Origin: Ancylostoma caninum
Taxonomy: Eukaryota > Nematoda > Chromadorea > Rhabditida > Ancylostomatidae
DNA: 64,000 nt
Assembly (NCBI GenBank): GCA_037903475.1
Contig: JBAJFG010000066.1
Coordinates: 597,601 to 661,600 of the forward strand
Direction: 5' to 3'
Positions 11,901-22,642 of the stretch are shown here, in pieces; positions within the stretch are counted from its first letter, which is position 1, and every line of letters begins with the position of its first letter. Position numbers and translations under genes: made by a program. A model generated the notes under the pieces. The model was not told where the DNA came from, made no database searches, and saw only the letters and a list, made by a program, of their open reading frames with translations.

Positions 11901-13275
11901 TTCTTGAAACAAAGGTGATCGCTCAGTTTAGTGATTCTCTGCCCTCATTAAATGAGACATCTTTTTTGCAGAAGACGAGTTCGACTGCTCGAGTCCCGCC
12001 TGCCTCCGTCAAGCGACGAGGAAATGTTCTTTGTGAAGCCGCGGAACCCGTACAGCGACGGCGACTCCGTCAGCCACGACAAGGCGCAGCTGACCCGGTC
12101 GTTCGCCTTCGACGAGCCTTCGACTCGTACCTCTCGGATCTCGGCGATTCGCAAGATTCGGGTCGCTATAAGGGTGAGTAGCCGCAGAGATTCCTGGTTT
12201 TTGCTCCATTCTCTCTCAAATTCCATTCTTAGTTACAGGACCGTCTAGTCGGCAAACCCTCAGGGATCTCATCTGAGGCATGTCCGGATCCATAGACTAT
12301 GATCTCTGCTTTAGCATAATTTTCTCATGTTGTACACTATTGTCACCTCTTCATAATATTTTCGTGTGAATTTAATGTTTCCATTAAATATTTCTGTTGT
12401 TTGTGTGAAGAATGGAAAAGTCCGAAAAGTCAAGCTTCCATGAGAAAGACAATTTCGTTCATACGGGACCTTTTCATTTTCCTAGGGTTGTGATTGTGTG
12501 AGAATTTAGAATGCTACTAGCAGTGTGATAATCCCACTTATTCGTGAATCTCCTCCACATTGTTTTAATAAAAATCTGCTTGTCTTCCATGTCGTCAACC
12601 AAAATCGAACGAAAAAACTGAATCGTCTGCCAGATTCTGTTCATAACAGAAATGAAATGCAGTGGCAAGGCTATTGAAAAGACCTCCTGAACATCTATTT
12701 ATCGTGCTTGCGAGCGGCCTGGCGAGTTTTCCGCTATTATACAACAATTCTTTTTTATTACCAGTAGTATCTCTTCATAAACGCTTCGCGTTTCTCACAC
12801 TTTTTGCCTCATTCTCATTTGCGATTGTTTTGAGAAAATGTTACGCTGAAATATCGTTACGTAGGTGGTGACACACATACATCCGTTAGGTTTTCGCTTT
12901 AATTAAACCGAATAAATAAGGAAAGGATACGTTATCAGTCTGGCCATTCATAACGTGGAGCATGTTGATTTATGCAGCTTGCGACGCTGATCTCATCTTT
13001 CGTTTTCATCCGTTTTCAAATCTTCCCAATCTCTTCTCATTTAGTGCTAAGAAACAGATACGCTGATACGGTTTCAGCCTGAGCTGGACTCCTCCAAAAG
13101 CGACGGAGACAAGGACGTTGCTCAAAGTCGGGGCGAGGTTGAGGAGAGCAATGAAACCTACGAGTATATAAGTGATCCCGATCACATGCTTCTAACGAAA
13201 GGAGAGCTGATTGGCCACTCTTGCCACTCCGCCGCTTTTGATTGGAGAGTGATCTGCACTGCACGCACCAGCTGA
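8942..13275 (+). CDS. Ig-EGF-transmembrane protein (neuregulin-like layout), 5' end not found
   Basis: Seven exons join in phase: 8942-9095, 9153-9267, 11191-11288, 11671-11729, 11818-11914, 11972-12173 and 13078-13275 (stop TGA 13273-13275). Exons 1-2 code for one Ig-like domain: the first cysteine is in LNLKCTAGEG, the second in the HSGLYECFARTSTG stretch, and the usual core Trp is replaced by Phe. Exons 3-4 code for one EGF domain with six cysteines, ending ICVCDPGYAGQRCEH. Exon 5 is a transmembrane helix (IVLIFLTLLFACLFL) stopped by KQRRRR-type basic residues. Exons 6-7 are an acidic, Ser-rich cytoplasmic tail. About 307 residues are visible; the first visible codon is split, so a signal-peptide exon must lie upstream. 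Ig plus a single EGF next to a membrane helix is the layout of neuregulin/Vein-type EGFR ligands and of nematode Ig-EGF proteins. A signalling or adhesion role at the cell surface is inference. Confidence 0.75.
9716..9769. repeat. Near-perfect hairpin in intron
   Basis: Arms of 25 bp (9716-9740 and 9745-9769) with one mismatch and a 4-base loop, inside the long second intron of the Ig-EGF gene. In RNA it would form a strong stem. No target-site duplication seen. Confidence 0.7.
10430..10577 (-). CDS. Possible antisense exon, unrecognised
   Basis: A minus-strand frame flanked by an acceptor-like TTTAGCTCGCAG and a donor-like GTGAGC codes for about 49 residues (segments such as DLEHLVLADITGHCCDILRS and ARVYYANTFARYVAMS). 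Composition looks coding but I recognise no family. It lies in the large intron of the Ig-EGF gene on the opposite strand. Confidence 0.28.
10690..10935 (+). repeat. Dispersed repeat with a tRNA-like A box (copy 1)
   Basis: Shares a patchy but colinear order of words with 13615-13845: a 'rCGrAGAATwGTAGA'-type block, a 'GAAyGCyCATGTG' block and a 'GACCCC' block. This copy contains TGGCTCAGTTGG at about 10849-10860, a perfect Pol III A-box core, but the following B-box candidate (ATCGAATCAA) is degenerate. It may be an old tRNA-derived SINE. The 95-codon open frame across it has no domain. Confidence 0.35.
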
Positions 13276-13614
13276 ATAGGCTATAGTTTCCACTGTTTAA
13301 AGACGTTGGCTTGTACCAAATTTATTTTCGGGAATTTTGCAGAGAAGATTTGCTAGAATCGTGGAAATGAAAGGACTAGATGATGTTCTGGAGGAACATC
13401 AATAGCCACAATTTTAGCTGTATTTTCCTAACGGTACTATCACAGGAAGTGCGAGCAGTTCACCTCTGTCGTTCGTCAAAAAAGTTTCTCTTTTTTCAAG
13501 TTTAACTTCAGTTTGTGCATGTAGTTGCAGCTTGTAGCGAGAAGAGAGCTTTTTCCTGCCGAGCTCGTATCAACCAGTTGATAACCCTCACAAACACGGG
13601 TGATAATACACAAG
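13276..13614. other. Downstream flank of Ig-EGF gene, nothing recognised
   Basis: Probable 3' untranslated and intergenic DNA. I see no clear polyadenylation signal just after the stop and no other gene. Confidence 0.35.
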
Positions 13615-13845
13615 AAGTGATCCATTCCTCCACCCGACTTCAATGGATAATTGTAGAGGCGTTGAACGCCCATGTGCCCTAGTGTACGATGCGATGTACA
13701 GTGACTCGCTGGGAGACATCCGATTCCAAGCCCTTTATCTTAAGAGACTTCGGTTGTACCGAATTTAGCGACCCCATAGCAATCGATAACTTGGTTGAAA
13801 CGGGAACAGATAGAATCATCGGCTGTGTCGACTCTGGGAACGATT
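13615..13845 (+). repeat. Dispersed repeat (diverged copy 2)
   Basis: Diverged counterpart of 10690-10935, in the same orientation; see that entry for the shared blocks. The A-box region is not well preserved here. Confidence 0.3.
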
Positions 13846-14990
13846 TCCGATTCACAATTTACGAAAATTGTTTTGGCAGGCACATCCCTGCTCGAGAAGT
13901 CTGCTGTGATCACTACCGTTCAAAAGCATAGTTATCTTATCTTTATTGGACATGTAATAAAATTACATGTGAAAAGGTAAAACAACAAACGAACAAAAAC
14001 AAAAACAGTCACCAATAGGAATTCCTTAACACGTTTTCTGAACATGCTGATTTTCTCAACAAACGCATTAGCACGTAAAATGTGATTAGAAATGGAGCAA
14101 ATCCTATTGCTGAAAAACTTCGACCTAAGCTGAGACCTAGCTGTAATGGTTGAAATCCTAAATGGAGCTCCTCTCGTTCTGGTTTGGATTATGCGGAAAA
14201 ATTCTGATGGTTCAAGTTTAACTAGGCCTTTAAGTTATTTGTATGCCATAACTAAGTCATTCCTTTTTCTTCTCCACTCCAAACTCCTTAGACCAAAGAT
14301 CTTGTTCCGCTCAGTACCGCTGGGTATTTCGGAGTATGTCAATTGTGATGACCGAAGCATAAGCTTCCTTGTGAAAATTGAGTTTTCCACAAAAACGACA
14401 GCGCCCGGATACAACTAAGCAGTCCTTCTTGACTCTGAAAAGAATTACTTTTTTCACGACTATGCTATCCAATCCCACGTTCTAGGCCTCTACCTCCCTT
14501 AGTATACGGCTAAGAATTTCCAACTTATGGCAATTTTCAATTTGAATAATGGGATTTGCCCAATAAAAACTTTCCCGCTTCGTCTATTTTATTTCTTCAA
14601 GAAGGCATTTTTGTTCATAATGATAAAAACCAATGATGACTAACCATAAGAGTGATCTTTATAGAAGGGATCTCAACTATAACAAATTTTTTAAACGACA
14701 AAAAATTGTTTTCTGTGTGTACCAGAGAATTCATGTGCATCCGCCATTCACCATCGTTGAGTTGAGTTCGTTGCTGTGTGGACGGCACTGCTCCTGTGAT
14801 GCCAATTCAGGCCTGATTGTCTGCGACACGTTTGAAATCCGAGGTTGCAACCATAACTTGAGAACATCTAGTCAGTTTTGCACCTCTCCACCTGTATCCA
14901 TCCAACTCCATGCCACCTCGAACAGTTCGAATAAATGTTCACCTCAAAACTCGTTCCTCTTTTCTAGATGAAAGGATAACATCTGCAACT
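13846..14990. other. Intergenic, nothing recognised
   Basis: AT-rich. An open frame at 14633-14971 contains a cysteine cluster (CGRHCSCDAN) but has no splice framing or domain I can support. Confidence 0.35.
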
Positions 14991-14997
14991 TCAGCAA
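14985..14997 (+). promoter_or_regulatory. Candidate spliced-leader trans-splice acceptor
   Basis: GCAACTTCAG is followed by only three bases (CAA) before the ATG at 14998. An acceptor-like site just upstream of a start codon, with no upstream exon, is the usual appearance of a nematode SL1 trans-splice site. Confidence 0.4.
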
Positions 14998-17790
14998 ATG
15001 AAGGATCTCGTAACTCTCCTACTCTTACTCGACACAGCATATTGTGGAGTTTATCACAGGCCTCCGTCCGGATATGAATATGGAGGAGAGGTACGCCTCA
15101 GAGATCAGATGATGTATGATTTTTCTTCATCATTACACGGATGGTATTTGATGCCGCGGTGCCGGAACGCTCCCGGAATTTCCTTCAAAGCATGAGGGAA
15201 CAGTCACAAAACAATCAGTTCAGGCTGAAGGTGCATATGTACAAAGTGTGGCTTCGCAATCCCCGCCTGCTCCAGTCACGAACTACACAGCAGGGGCTCA
15301 GGCGGACGTTTCCCGACCGTGAAAGGTACGCTTTATACTTTAGCTAATTGACTTTTTTTCATCGAATATGCACTCAATTCAGAGACCTGGTGCGGGGCCT
15401 GAGAAAAGCTCTCACCTACACCGAGCGTTTCGAAAATGCTTTACTGAAAAAACATTTAAAAATTGTGCTCCCCACGTTCCTACTGCATTTTGAGTATGTC
15501 ACCATTCTCACACACAGATTCTCACATTCTGTTGGGCACCCACTAGAATGTCAAGTTCTCGAAGACGACTCCTGAGATGATACTCTGCCTTCAAAGGCAA
15601 AGTCTGGGTCGAAATTTTCGAATTCGGAGTTCTGGCACTTATTCCTTCTTCTCGACGAGATGATTGCAACCGTGTAGCAGGCTTTAGTTTAGAAAATGTG
15701 ACAGAAACTTATTTTGAGGTTTGAGAGGAGGACCCGTTAAAGGTGAAGCGAACGATGAGTTGAAGTATGGATAGTAAACCAGAGCCGCATAAATTTTGTT
15801 CTAATGGCTCAATTTAGAGCCGCGGTGAAAAAACTTTTCTTTTCAAAAAGTTAATGGCCACATTTCTCTGGCCATTACTGCAGTTTCTCGGAATCAACCA
15901 ATTTTTGGGGTGTGTATTCCGACAATATGTAGCCCGGTGAAACACTTCGAAGGTCCTATCCTGATTGGCAAACACTACCTAACTTGGCTTCTATACATGG
16001 ACCATAATACAAATATGTAAAAAAAACTGCAACAACCTCGGAAAAACTTGTGCAAAACCAACCAATAAAGAATCAATATTGACCGAATTTCTTTCTTACA
16101 GGCAGAAGCCGCAACCTAAAAAAAGTCTAGTCCAGTTGCCTCGACGGGGTTTACCGACAGGGTTCACTGAGCAGTCACAGAGGACTTATAGCCTTGAATG
16201 CGCATCGCACTATCATGAGTATTTACAGGGAGCACGTGTGACGACGCAACAAGCTGGAAGGGATCTCTCTGCTAGCAACCAATCAGCAAAAAGCCAAACA
16301 AGGGCAGAAAGCCACTCTCACAGGAGGGAACCAGAAGATCGCAGTGTGTTCTATTCCTTTGGCAGGATTTACTGAAAAGAATAAGTGACATTTGGAAACA
16401 GAAATTTACTGTGCACATTTGTAATATTTCGAAAAAAAAGTTCAATTTCGACTATGACGGATGCGCCCTTTTGTTCTTGTCCCTACCGCGTTTCTAATCT
16501 CGCTGTTCTTTTCTCGTTCACAATTGTGGTGATGTATCCTTCTTCTGGTAAATATGATGGCAATGGCCCCTGTGTTTTGCTGAACTAGTAATTGAGGAAA
16601 ACGATTGTGAATGTGACATTATTCAGGTGGGCTCAAAGTCTACAACCAACACGAAGCAAATCAGAGCGTGGAAAATAACGTCAAGTAGGTCAACATCAAC
16701 GCGGGTCCGGGACAATTCGAACAAGCTGCAGCTCTGATCGGAGCCTACCCCTAGTAAGTTGTTGGTCCTGGTGTCATTGCAACACCGATATGAGCGCTAA
16801 TAAGTCATTACTACTTACAGGCAAGCAGATGCACCTCCCTGTTCACCTCGTACATACGACGCAAGAAGACCCGTGCAAAGTGGGCCATTTTTCGCAACCG
16901 CCATTTTCTTCCTCCTATCACGTATACACCATTTTCCAGAGCCAGCACCGCGACCATCACCAAAAAGACCTACTGGAGAGATTGCATCCTTACGAAACGA
17001 AATGCCGAAGGAAATGCGAGTAAGACAAGGTGAATCCGAGCACAAACATTTCGTAATGGCTCTAAGAATTTTCGCTCCAACACCGTCCCGATCCCAGGGC
17101 CTCATAAGCCTTGAGAAAAGATTTCTGCTGAAACTGCCCTAGATGGGATAGGAATGGGTCGGGGGGGGGGGGAGGGTGGGGGGCTATTTGAAACCGCGAA
17201 AATGGGAAAAAACACTTCAGTTTCAGATTGCGAAAAACGGACCTTTGCACACATAGTGTAGCTACTCAAAAATGGCACAAATGGAGTAGCTCAGTTTCGC
17301 CAGATAAGCCCCTCCTCCTGACCCCTTTGCAGTGACTCAACAAAGCATTTTTCTTGATTCCAATGACCCCAAGATTGAATGGCTATTACCTACCACCATT
17401 CTATAATAGTTGGATTGCTCAGGACTTCGTAGGAAATGTAACGTTCTCATGGACATCACGACACCAAGCTGCAATATTTACTCTCACGAAAACAAGTGAA
17501 AAAGCACGCAGTTCCGCTTACATCGAGTAATACAATGTACATTTCGAAATCATCAAAGGAAAGGTGTAACACAAGCAAAATAGTTAATCAGACATGTATA
17601 TGACCTTCGTTTCAGTTCCGCGAATCAGATCGCCAAGCAAACGCAAAAGAACACTCAAACGGGTGCGAATATCCAAAACAGCTTGAACAACTTCAACCAG
17701 GTGGACGTCCAGCAGAAGAATATACAGAGCGTCAACCAGGGTACTGGTGCACAAAAGGCTGATGACGTGCCTTTATCTTCGCCTTACTGA
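14998..17790 (+). CDS. Small secreted Q/N-rich protein, multi-exon, unrecognised
   Basis: Exon 1 (14998-15090) codes for a clear signal peptide (MKDLVTLLLLLDTAYCGVYH). Exons that join in one phase are 15191-15307 or -15325, 16228-16343, 16627-16684 or -16753, and 17616-17790 (stop TGA 17788-17790). The mature part, about 160-180 residues, is hydrophilic and rich in Gln, Asn, Ser and Ala with no cysteine framework; the last exon is the most extreme (NTQTGANIQNSLNNFNQ). No known domain. Two choices matter: ending exon 2 at the GTACGC donor (15326) includes an in-frame TGA at 15320-15322, avoided by the weaker GTTTCC donor at 15308; and exon 4 contains an in-frame TAG at 16686-16688, avoided by the GTAGGT donor at 16685. 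A short exon between exons 2 and 3 cannot be excluded. It may be an extracellular or cuticle-associated nematode protein; function unknown. Confidence 0.5.
17165..17192 (+). repeat. G-tract
   Basis: A run of more than ten G followed by GAGGGTGGGGGG, inside the last intron of the secreted-protein gene. It is quadruplex-prone simple sequence. Confidence 0.6.
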
Positions 17791-20700
17791 TCAAGTGTAA
17801 AAAAAAAACAACAAAAACATTGTCAAGCGATGAAATGTCTAGGACAAAATATGATATGAATTGACAACATAATAACAACATAATAATGAGGTGTTAAAAC
17901 ACGCAATGAGGTAGAAGCCAAACCCATAAACCTCCTAAAGCTTCACAGAGAAAGCGTACAGACCACGAACCTATAAAAAATGTAGATAGGGGACTTTCCT
18001 CTGGTAGTCCTTCGGAGTGTTTTCATTTTCTTCTACGCCTATAGTAGCGCTTCTACATTCTGTAAATGAAGGAGACGTGAAATGGACTAACGTGGTGTGA
18101 TCGGTCGCACCGCTTTAGCCACATTGGAAGGCGTTATTCATGCTTGCCGCGCGTAAAAATTTACACGCCTCTCCAAAGACTTCGGAAATTTTCGCATTAC
18201 ATCGAATCGGCGAGAAATGGAAACGCAGTCTGATCGCGTGGTAGCCGCGACGATAAAACTAGAGGTATCCTCTGCCAGAATTCTCTCCTCTCTCCTTTTT
18301 TGCATTTTGTAGCGACGAGCCAACTTTTCCGCGCTGCAACATGCCTAATAGTGCAAAAGTGGAAACGTTGTGTTTATGGAATTATGCTCTTTTTTAGCAT
18401 TGCGTTGCGATCATCTTCACTCGTTTTCTCGCTCTTTTGCAGATATTAGGGAAGCCCAATGCAGTGATCCAAACAGGGAGCGATATGCGAAAAACATGAT
18501 GAAGCAGCCATATCGGCAGATAAAAACTTCAAATAAACAAATTTTCCTTTGCTTTTGTAGGTGAGACCGCAAAATTCTAGAATGGATACCTATGTATGAA
18601 CAGAGTGAAGAAACACATAGATGTGAGCATGCTGCAAAACTATACCTACAATTAGCACTGAATAAGAATCAATAATTGATTATAGTTCCAGCCTCTCCCT
18701 TTCTAGTTGTATGTTCAAATGTGCAATAGATTTTGGGAGCCTAAGAGTGCCATTGTCACCCTAAAGGAACAGCCACTTCTTGTGTCACGTACTCATCTGA
18801 GCGTTACAGTGCTCACAACATCCTAGCAAAAAAGTACTCGATAAAAGATTCGTCGACGAAGTCGATGTGGTGGAAGGTGACGGCGATGCCACTTCATCGA
18901 GATTTGAAATCATCGGCACGGCTAGGCGAATCTTCCTTGCAGGTATAATGGATGTTCCGAGTGGTAGGCCAGTTGCTTGATGGAGAAGTCGCGCAACCTG
19001 TAACATTGACTTGGAGCGCAGAACTGTCCAGCTCAGCTCTCGCCTTAACAGAATTCCTGGGTGGTGCTGCAGTACGTGGGTTTTCTATCAGCTTTTTTTT
19101 CAAAACTTATTCTATATGCAGTATGCCATCACTTTAATTATAATGGGTTAGAACGCGAGTCATAGCGAACTCTTGCCAGAATTCTACCTTGGTTCACAGA
19201 ATTCTCTATCGTTACGCAGTCGCAGTTCAAACAGATAATCTATGCCTTGGGAATCCTTTAGCTACTACTACCACAGGAGCAACGATCAATCCCGTCAGCA
19301 TGTTGCATTTGGAATAGGAGCAGGCTCAAGTGTGATGATGATAAAGTCGACTCCATACGACCGACAATTTAGCATATGATTAATGATGACTGGAAGGAAC
19401 TTCTTGTGAGCCAAAGCAGCGTAATATCGACAGTGATTAACAAAATGAAAATAATATAAGATGGCAGAGAGATGTAAAACACAGTAAGGGAATAAGACAT
19501 TATTGATCCATAGACAACATTCTGAAAGTAGTTAATGATATCCTTGTGCAGATATGTAGGCAGGTTTTCTCAGCAGACTTCAAAAACCTTTCTTCTAATC
19601 TAGCCCATGAAACAGTTGAAGAAAATACTCGAAAACTAATAACACAATGTATGAGGGGACATAATTATGCAGGAGTGCTAAAAGATAAGGTTGGCTATGC
19701 AAGCACCAACATGGCTACAGGGTAATACTATAAAAATAAAGACATTTTCTGCATAATAGAAGCACTTCTAGGACCTTGTTTCGTCTGATTTGGTGACATT
19801 GTACATCAAAAGTAAAGGAAATTCCCAGGAGGCCTCATGTAGTCAATAGCTGGCTGATCCGACTATGGCTTTCATAGGATGTATGCGTTCACCAAAAGTA
19901 AAAGAAGTGCAGGGGATAAAAGAGCAGCGCAAATACATATACAATGATACGTATAGGTACATAGCAGTGGATGATGCTGGAGGATGGGGGGAACCCTTCC
20001 ACCCAAGAGTTGAATGCCAATTTTTCGAAATCCTACTCTATCATATCTCTTCTATATAATAAACGGTCCTACTCTATAATACAGCGCTAGGACATATCAC
20101 GAAATATGCCCGTCTGTCCCCGGGTGACTCATAGCCTGAGGGAGTGGATCGAGTGGATGCCGATTCTTCCCGTTTTCTAATGGAATCCTCGGTTTTAAAA
20201 GTAGAAAATCGCAGAGAAAAGACAGGGGAATATAAACAACGGTTCCCACACCTACTAGAAAGAGTATTTTGCAATTCATCGAAAATGAAAATCGAAGGAG
20301 TTGTGATTGATTGTCCGAGGTTGAGATGCTCAAACTGTAAGTACGTTTAGAGTCCAGGTGAGCAGGCTTCAAGACCAGAAGCAGAAGTTATCTTAAAATC
20401 CATGATCTCCTTACATCTAAGTTTTCGGAAGCATCCTTCTCTATGCAACATCATACAAACTACATTGAAGCTAACAAAATAAGCATGCGCCGTCCTGAGC
20501 AGAAGAGGCTTATACAGACACTATGAGTGCTCATCAGAAAAAGACTTGCTACTACTTCTTTTGTGAAACTCTTCAAAATGTAGTATTTGCCTAGAACTCC
20601 GTAAAAACGGTGCACGTGAAAGAACATCACGGCGTGAAGAATATTGTAAAGAGGGTTCTACTGCAAGACCAAGCGGTGTTATTAGCAGCTGTAGCTGAAC

Positions 20701-20949
20701 CCCATGTATAACCTGCTAACATAGGTTTTCCCTTCAAAGTTTTTGACGATGCGATATCATCCCTCTGCAGATTTTCCCTCTGGATACAAGTAAAGATCAA
20801 AAGAGAACAGGTCCGATAAGTGTTTCGGGCATAAAACAGCGAATCGAGTGACCACTTCACAGTTCTAGAAAGAAGAATTCGTCAAGGCATGGTTCCCTAA
20901 AAATGTAAAAAAAATTGGACCACCTGCGCTCTTCTTGTGCGTTTACCAG
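17791..20949. other. Long intergenic stretch, no gene recognised
   Basis: About 3 kb with only short frames on both strands and no convincing exon. The frames near 18785-19137 overlap on both strands without splice framing. No terminal repeats noticed. Confidence 0.35.
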
Positions 20950-20950
20950 T

Positions 20951-21209
20951 CGAGGAAATATTTCGAAGGGAGGGGATGCACATCCCCTACGCTGAGTAGG
21001 GGATCACGAGGAATCGCGATACAACGCAAATTTACACCCAAACAATAGCGTACCCAGAGCCAACACATCTTCATTAAAGCATTCAGGCTGGAAAGATTTT
21101 CAAAAAAAGTGAAACTTATGAATATTGAGTGGCAAGCCTGATCCCTCGTGATCCTCCACTCAGTGTAGGAAATGTTCATCCCCTTCCTTCGAAAAATATT
21201 GTCGTCTCG
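20951..21209. mobile_element. Fold-back element, ~60-bp arms
   Basis: Inverted arms at about 20951-21012 and 21144-21209 match over about 60 bp with several mismatches; each carries a GGGGATG.ACAT.. block and a GATCACGAGG or CCTCGTGATC end. The spacer is about 130 bp. No coding capacity and no clear target duplication. It resembles a decayed MITE. Confidence 0.55.
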
Positions 21210-21213
21210 TGAA

Positions 21214-21967
21214 GACACAACAGAAGCACAGCATGTCCAACACTTTGCACATAGATAGGGGATTCATAGAGGATTCAATATATGGACAATCAGTCGTGCA
21301 CCATTTGGAACTGCTCGAATACTTGACAGCATATCTGATAACTTCCCCTCTCCAGCGGGGATGTTCATGCATACGAGCGCAAGACTACTTATTTGAGCGG
21401 AGAACTGGAAACGTTCTGTCATCATTAAAAATGGTCACCTAAGAATTGAATTTATTTTATGAGAAATAAGCTGGGAAAGAAAATTCGATCCCCACCACTT
21501 TCACAGGAAAAATCAATGGAGCAAATACGAAGAAACTGTCGTCCGCAAAGCTGCGCTTCGCGTGGATGACAACGATTTTCTTGGAGTGTAACTGCCCCAG
21601 AGGTAACGTGGCGTACGACTCCGATCACCGACGCGAAGCGGCGCTCTGGCTCATGTGAGGTTTTTTTTTTCATTCCCAGTGTGTAGCTATCCCAGCGGTG
21701 ACGTGGCGCACGAGTCTGCGGAGCGGCGCTCTGGCTCGGTTACTTTATAAAATAAATTAAAACTTCGTACAGGTTTATTTTTTGATTAATTTCGTTGTCA
21801 TTTTTTTGAATAATCTTTATTGGTCACTCATTATTATAAATGATATTTTTGATAATTTTATTTTTCGTCCAAGTCCCGAAAGTGGCTAAGACCTCATTTC
21901 TTTTCTCACTCCTCCCCCCACCGACCCCCCCCCCCCTCCCTCCCCCCATCCATCTGCCATTTATTCA
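21214..21967. other. Intergenic; C-rich simple sequence
   Basis: No gene. A C-tract region (about 21907-21950) precedes the Helitron end. Near-duplicate motifs (CGACGCGAAGCGGCGCTCTGGCTC type) at about 21629 and 21715 suggest a small local duplication. Confidence 0.4.
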
Positions 21968-22642
21968 TCTGTATATATAAAAGCGAAAGTTTGTGTGTGT
22001 TTGTTTGCATGTTTGTATGTGCGGGATAGAAATCGCGGGGGATGAACCGATCTGAACCAAATTTTGCATGTAGGTCATATAGGGGCCAGCGGAGGTTATA
22101 GGCTACTTTGCATCTGGGATTATCGAATGGTTTGCCGATTATATCGATTTTATTGATTTTTCGCTGTTTTTACCCAGGGACTGGCGAGAACATGCCTACT
22201 GACGTTCCTCAATACTCTGAACACGAATATGACAACCATTTTGTGCCAAATTATCGATTTATTGATTTTATTGACTTTTCTCTATTTTTGTCCGTTGGGT
22301 GGTAAGGGCATGTCTACTGAGGTATCTCAATGCGCTGAACACGAATATGGCAACCATTTTGGGCGAAATATCGATTTATCGACTTTGTTGAGTTTTCGCT
22401 ATTCTTGGCCAAGGGGCGGTAAAGATATGTCCACCGGTGTATCTCAATGCGCTGAACACGAATATGGCAACCAATTAGAGAGAAATATCGATTTATCTGT
22501 TCAATTGATTTTTCGACATTCTTGCACATGGGCGGGTTAAAACGTGCCTTCTGGGATTTTTCGAAACGTTGAACGTGGGTATGATAAGCGTTTCGACGAA
22601 AAAAAAAAAAGATTTATCTGTTTTATTGATTTTTCGGCATTC

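Noticed and set aside
14633..14971. Cysteine-containing 112-codon frame upstream of the secreted-protein gene
   Set aside because: Cysteines are clustered without a known spacing pattern, and the frame is followed by the likely trans-splice site of the next gene.
16815..17142. Overlapping plus- and minus-strand frames inside the last intron of the secreted-protein gene
   Set aside because: An acceptor-like site precedes them, but joining to the upstream exon creates an immediate stop, and the direct join to 17616 is in phase without them.
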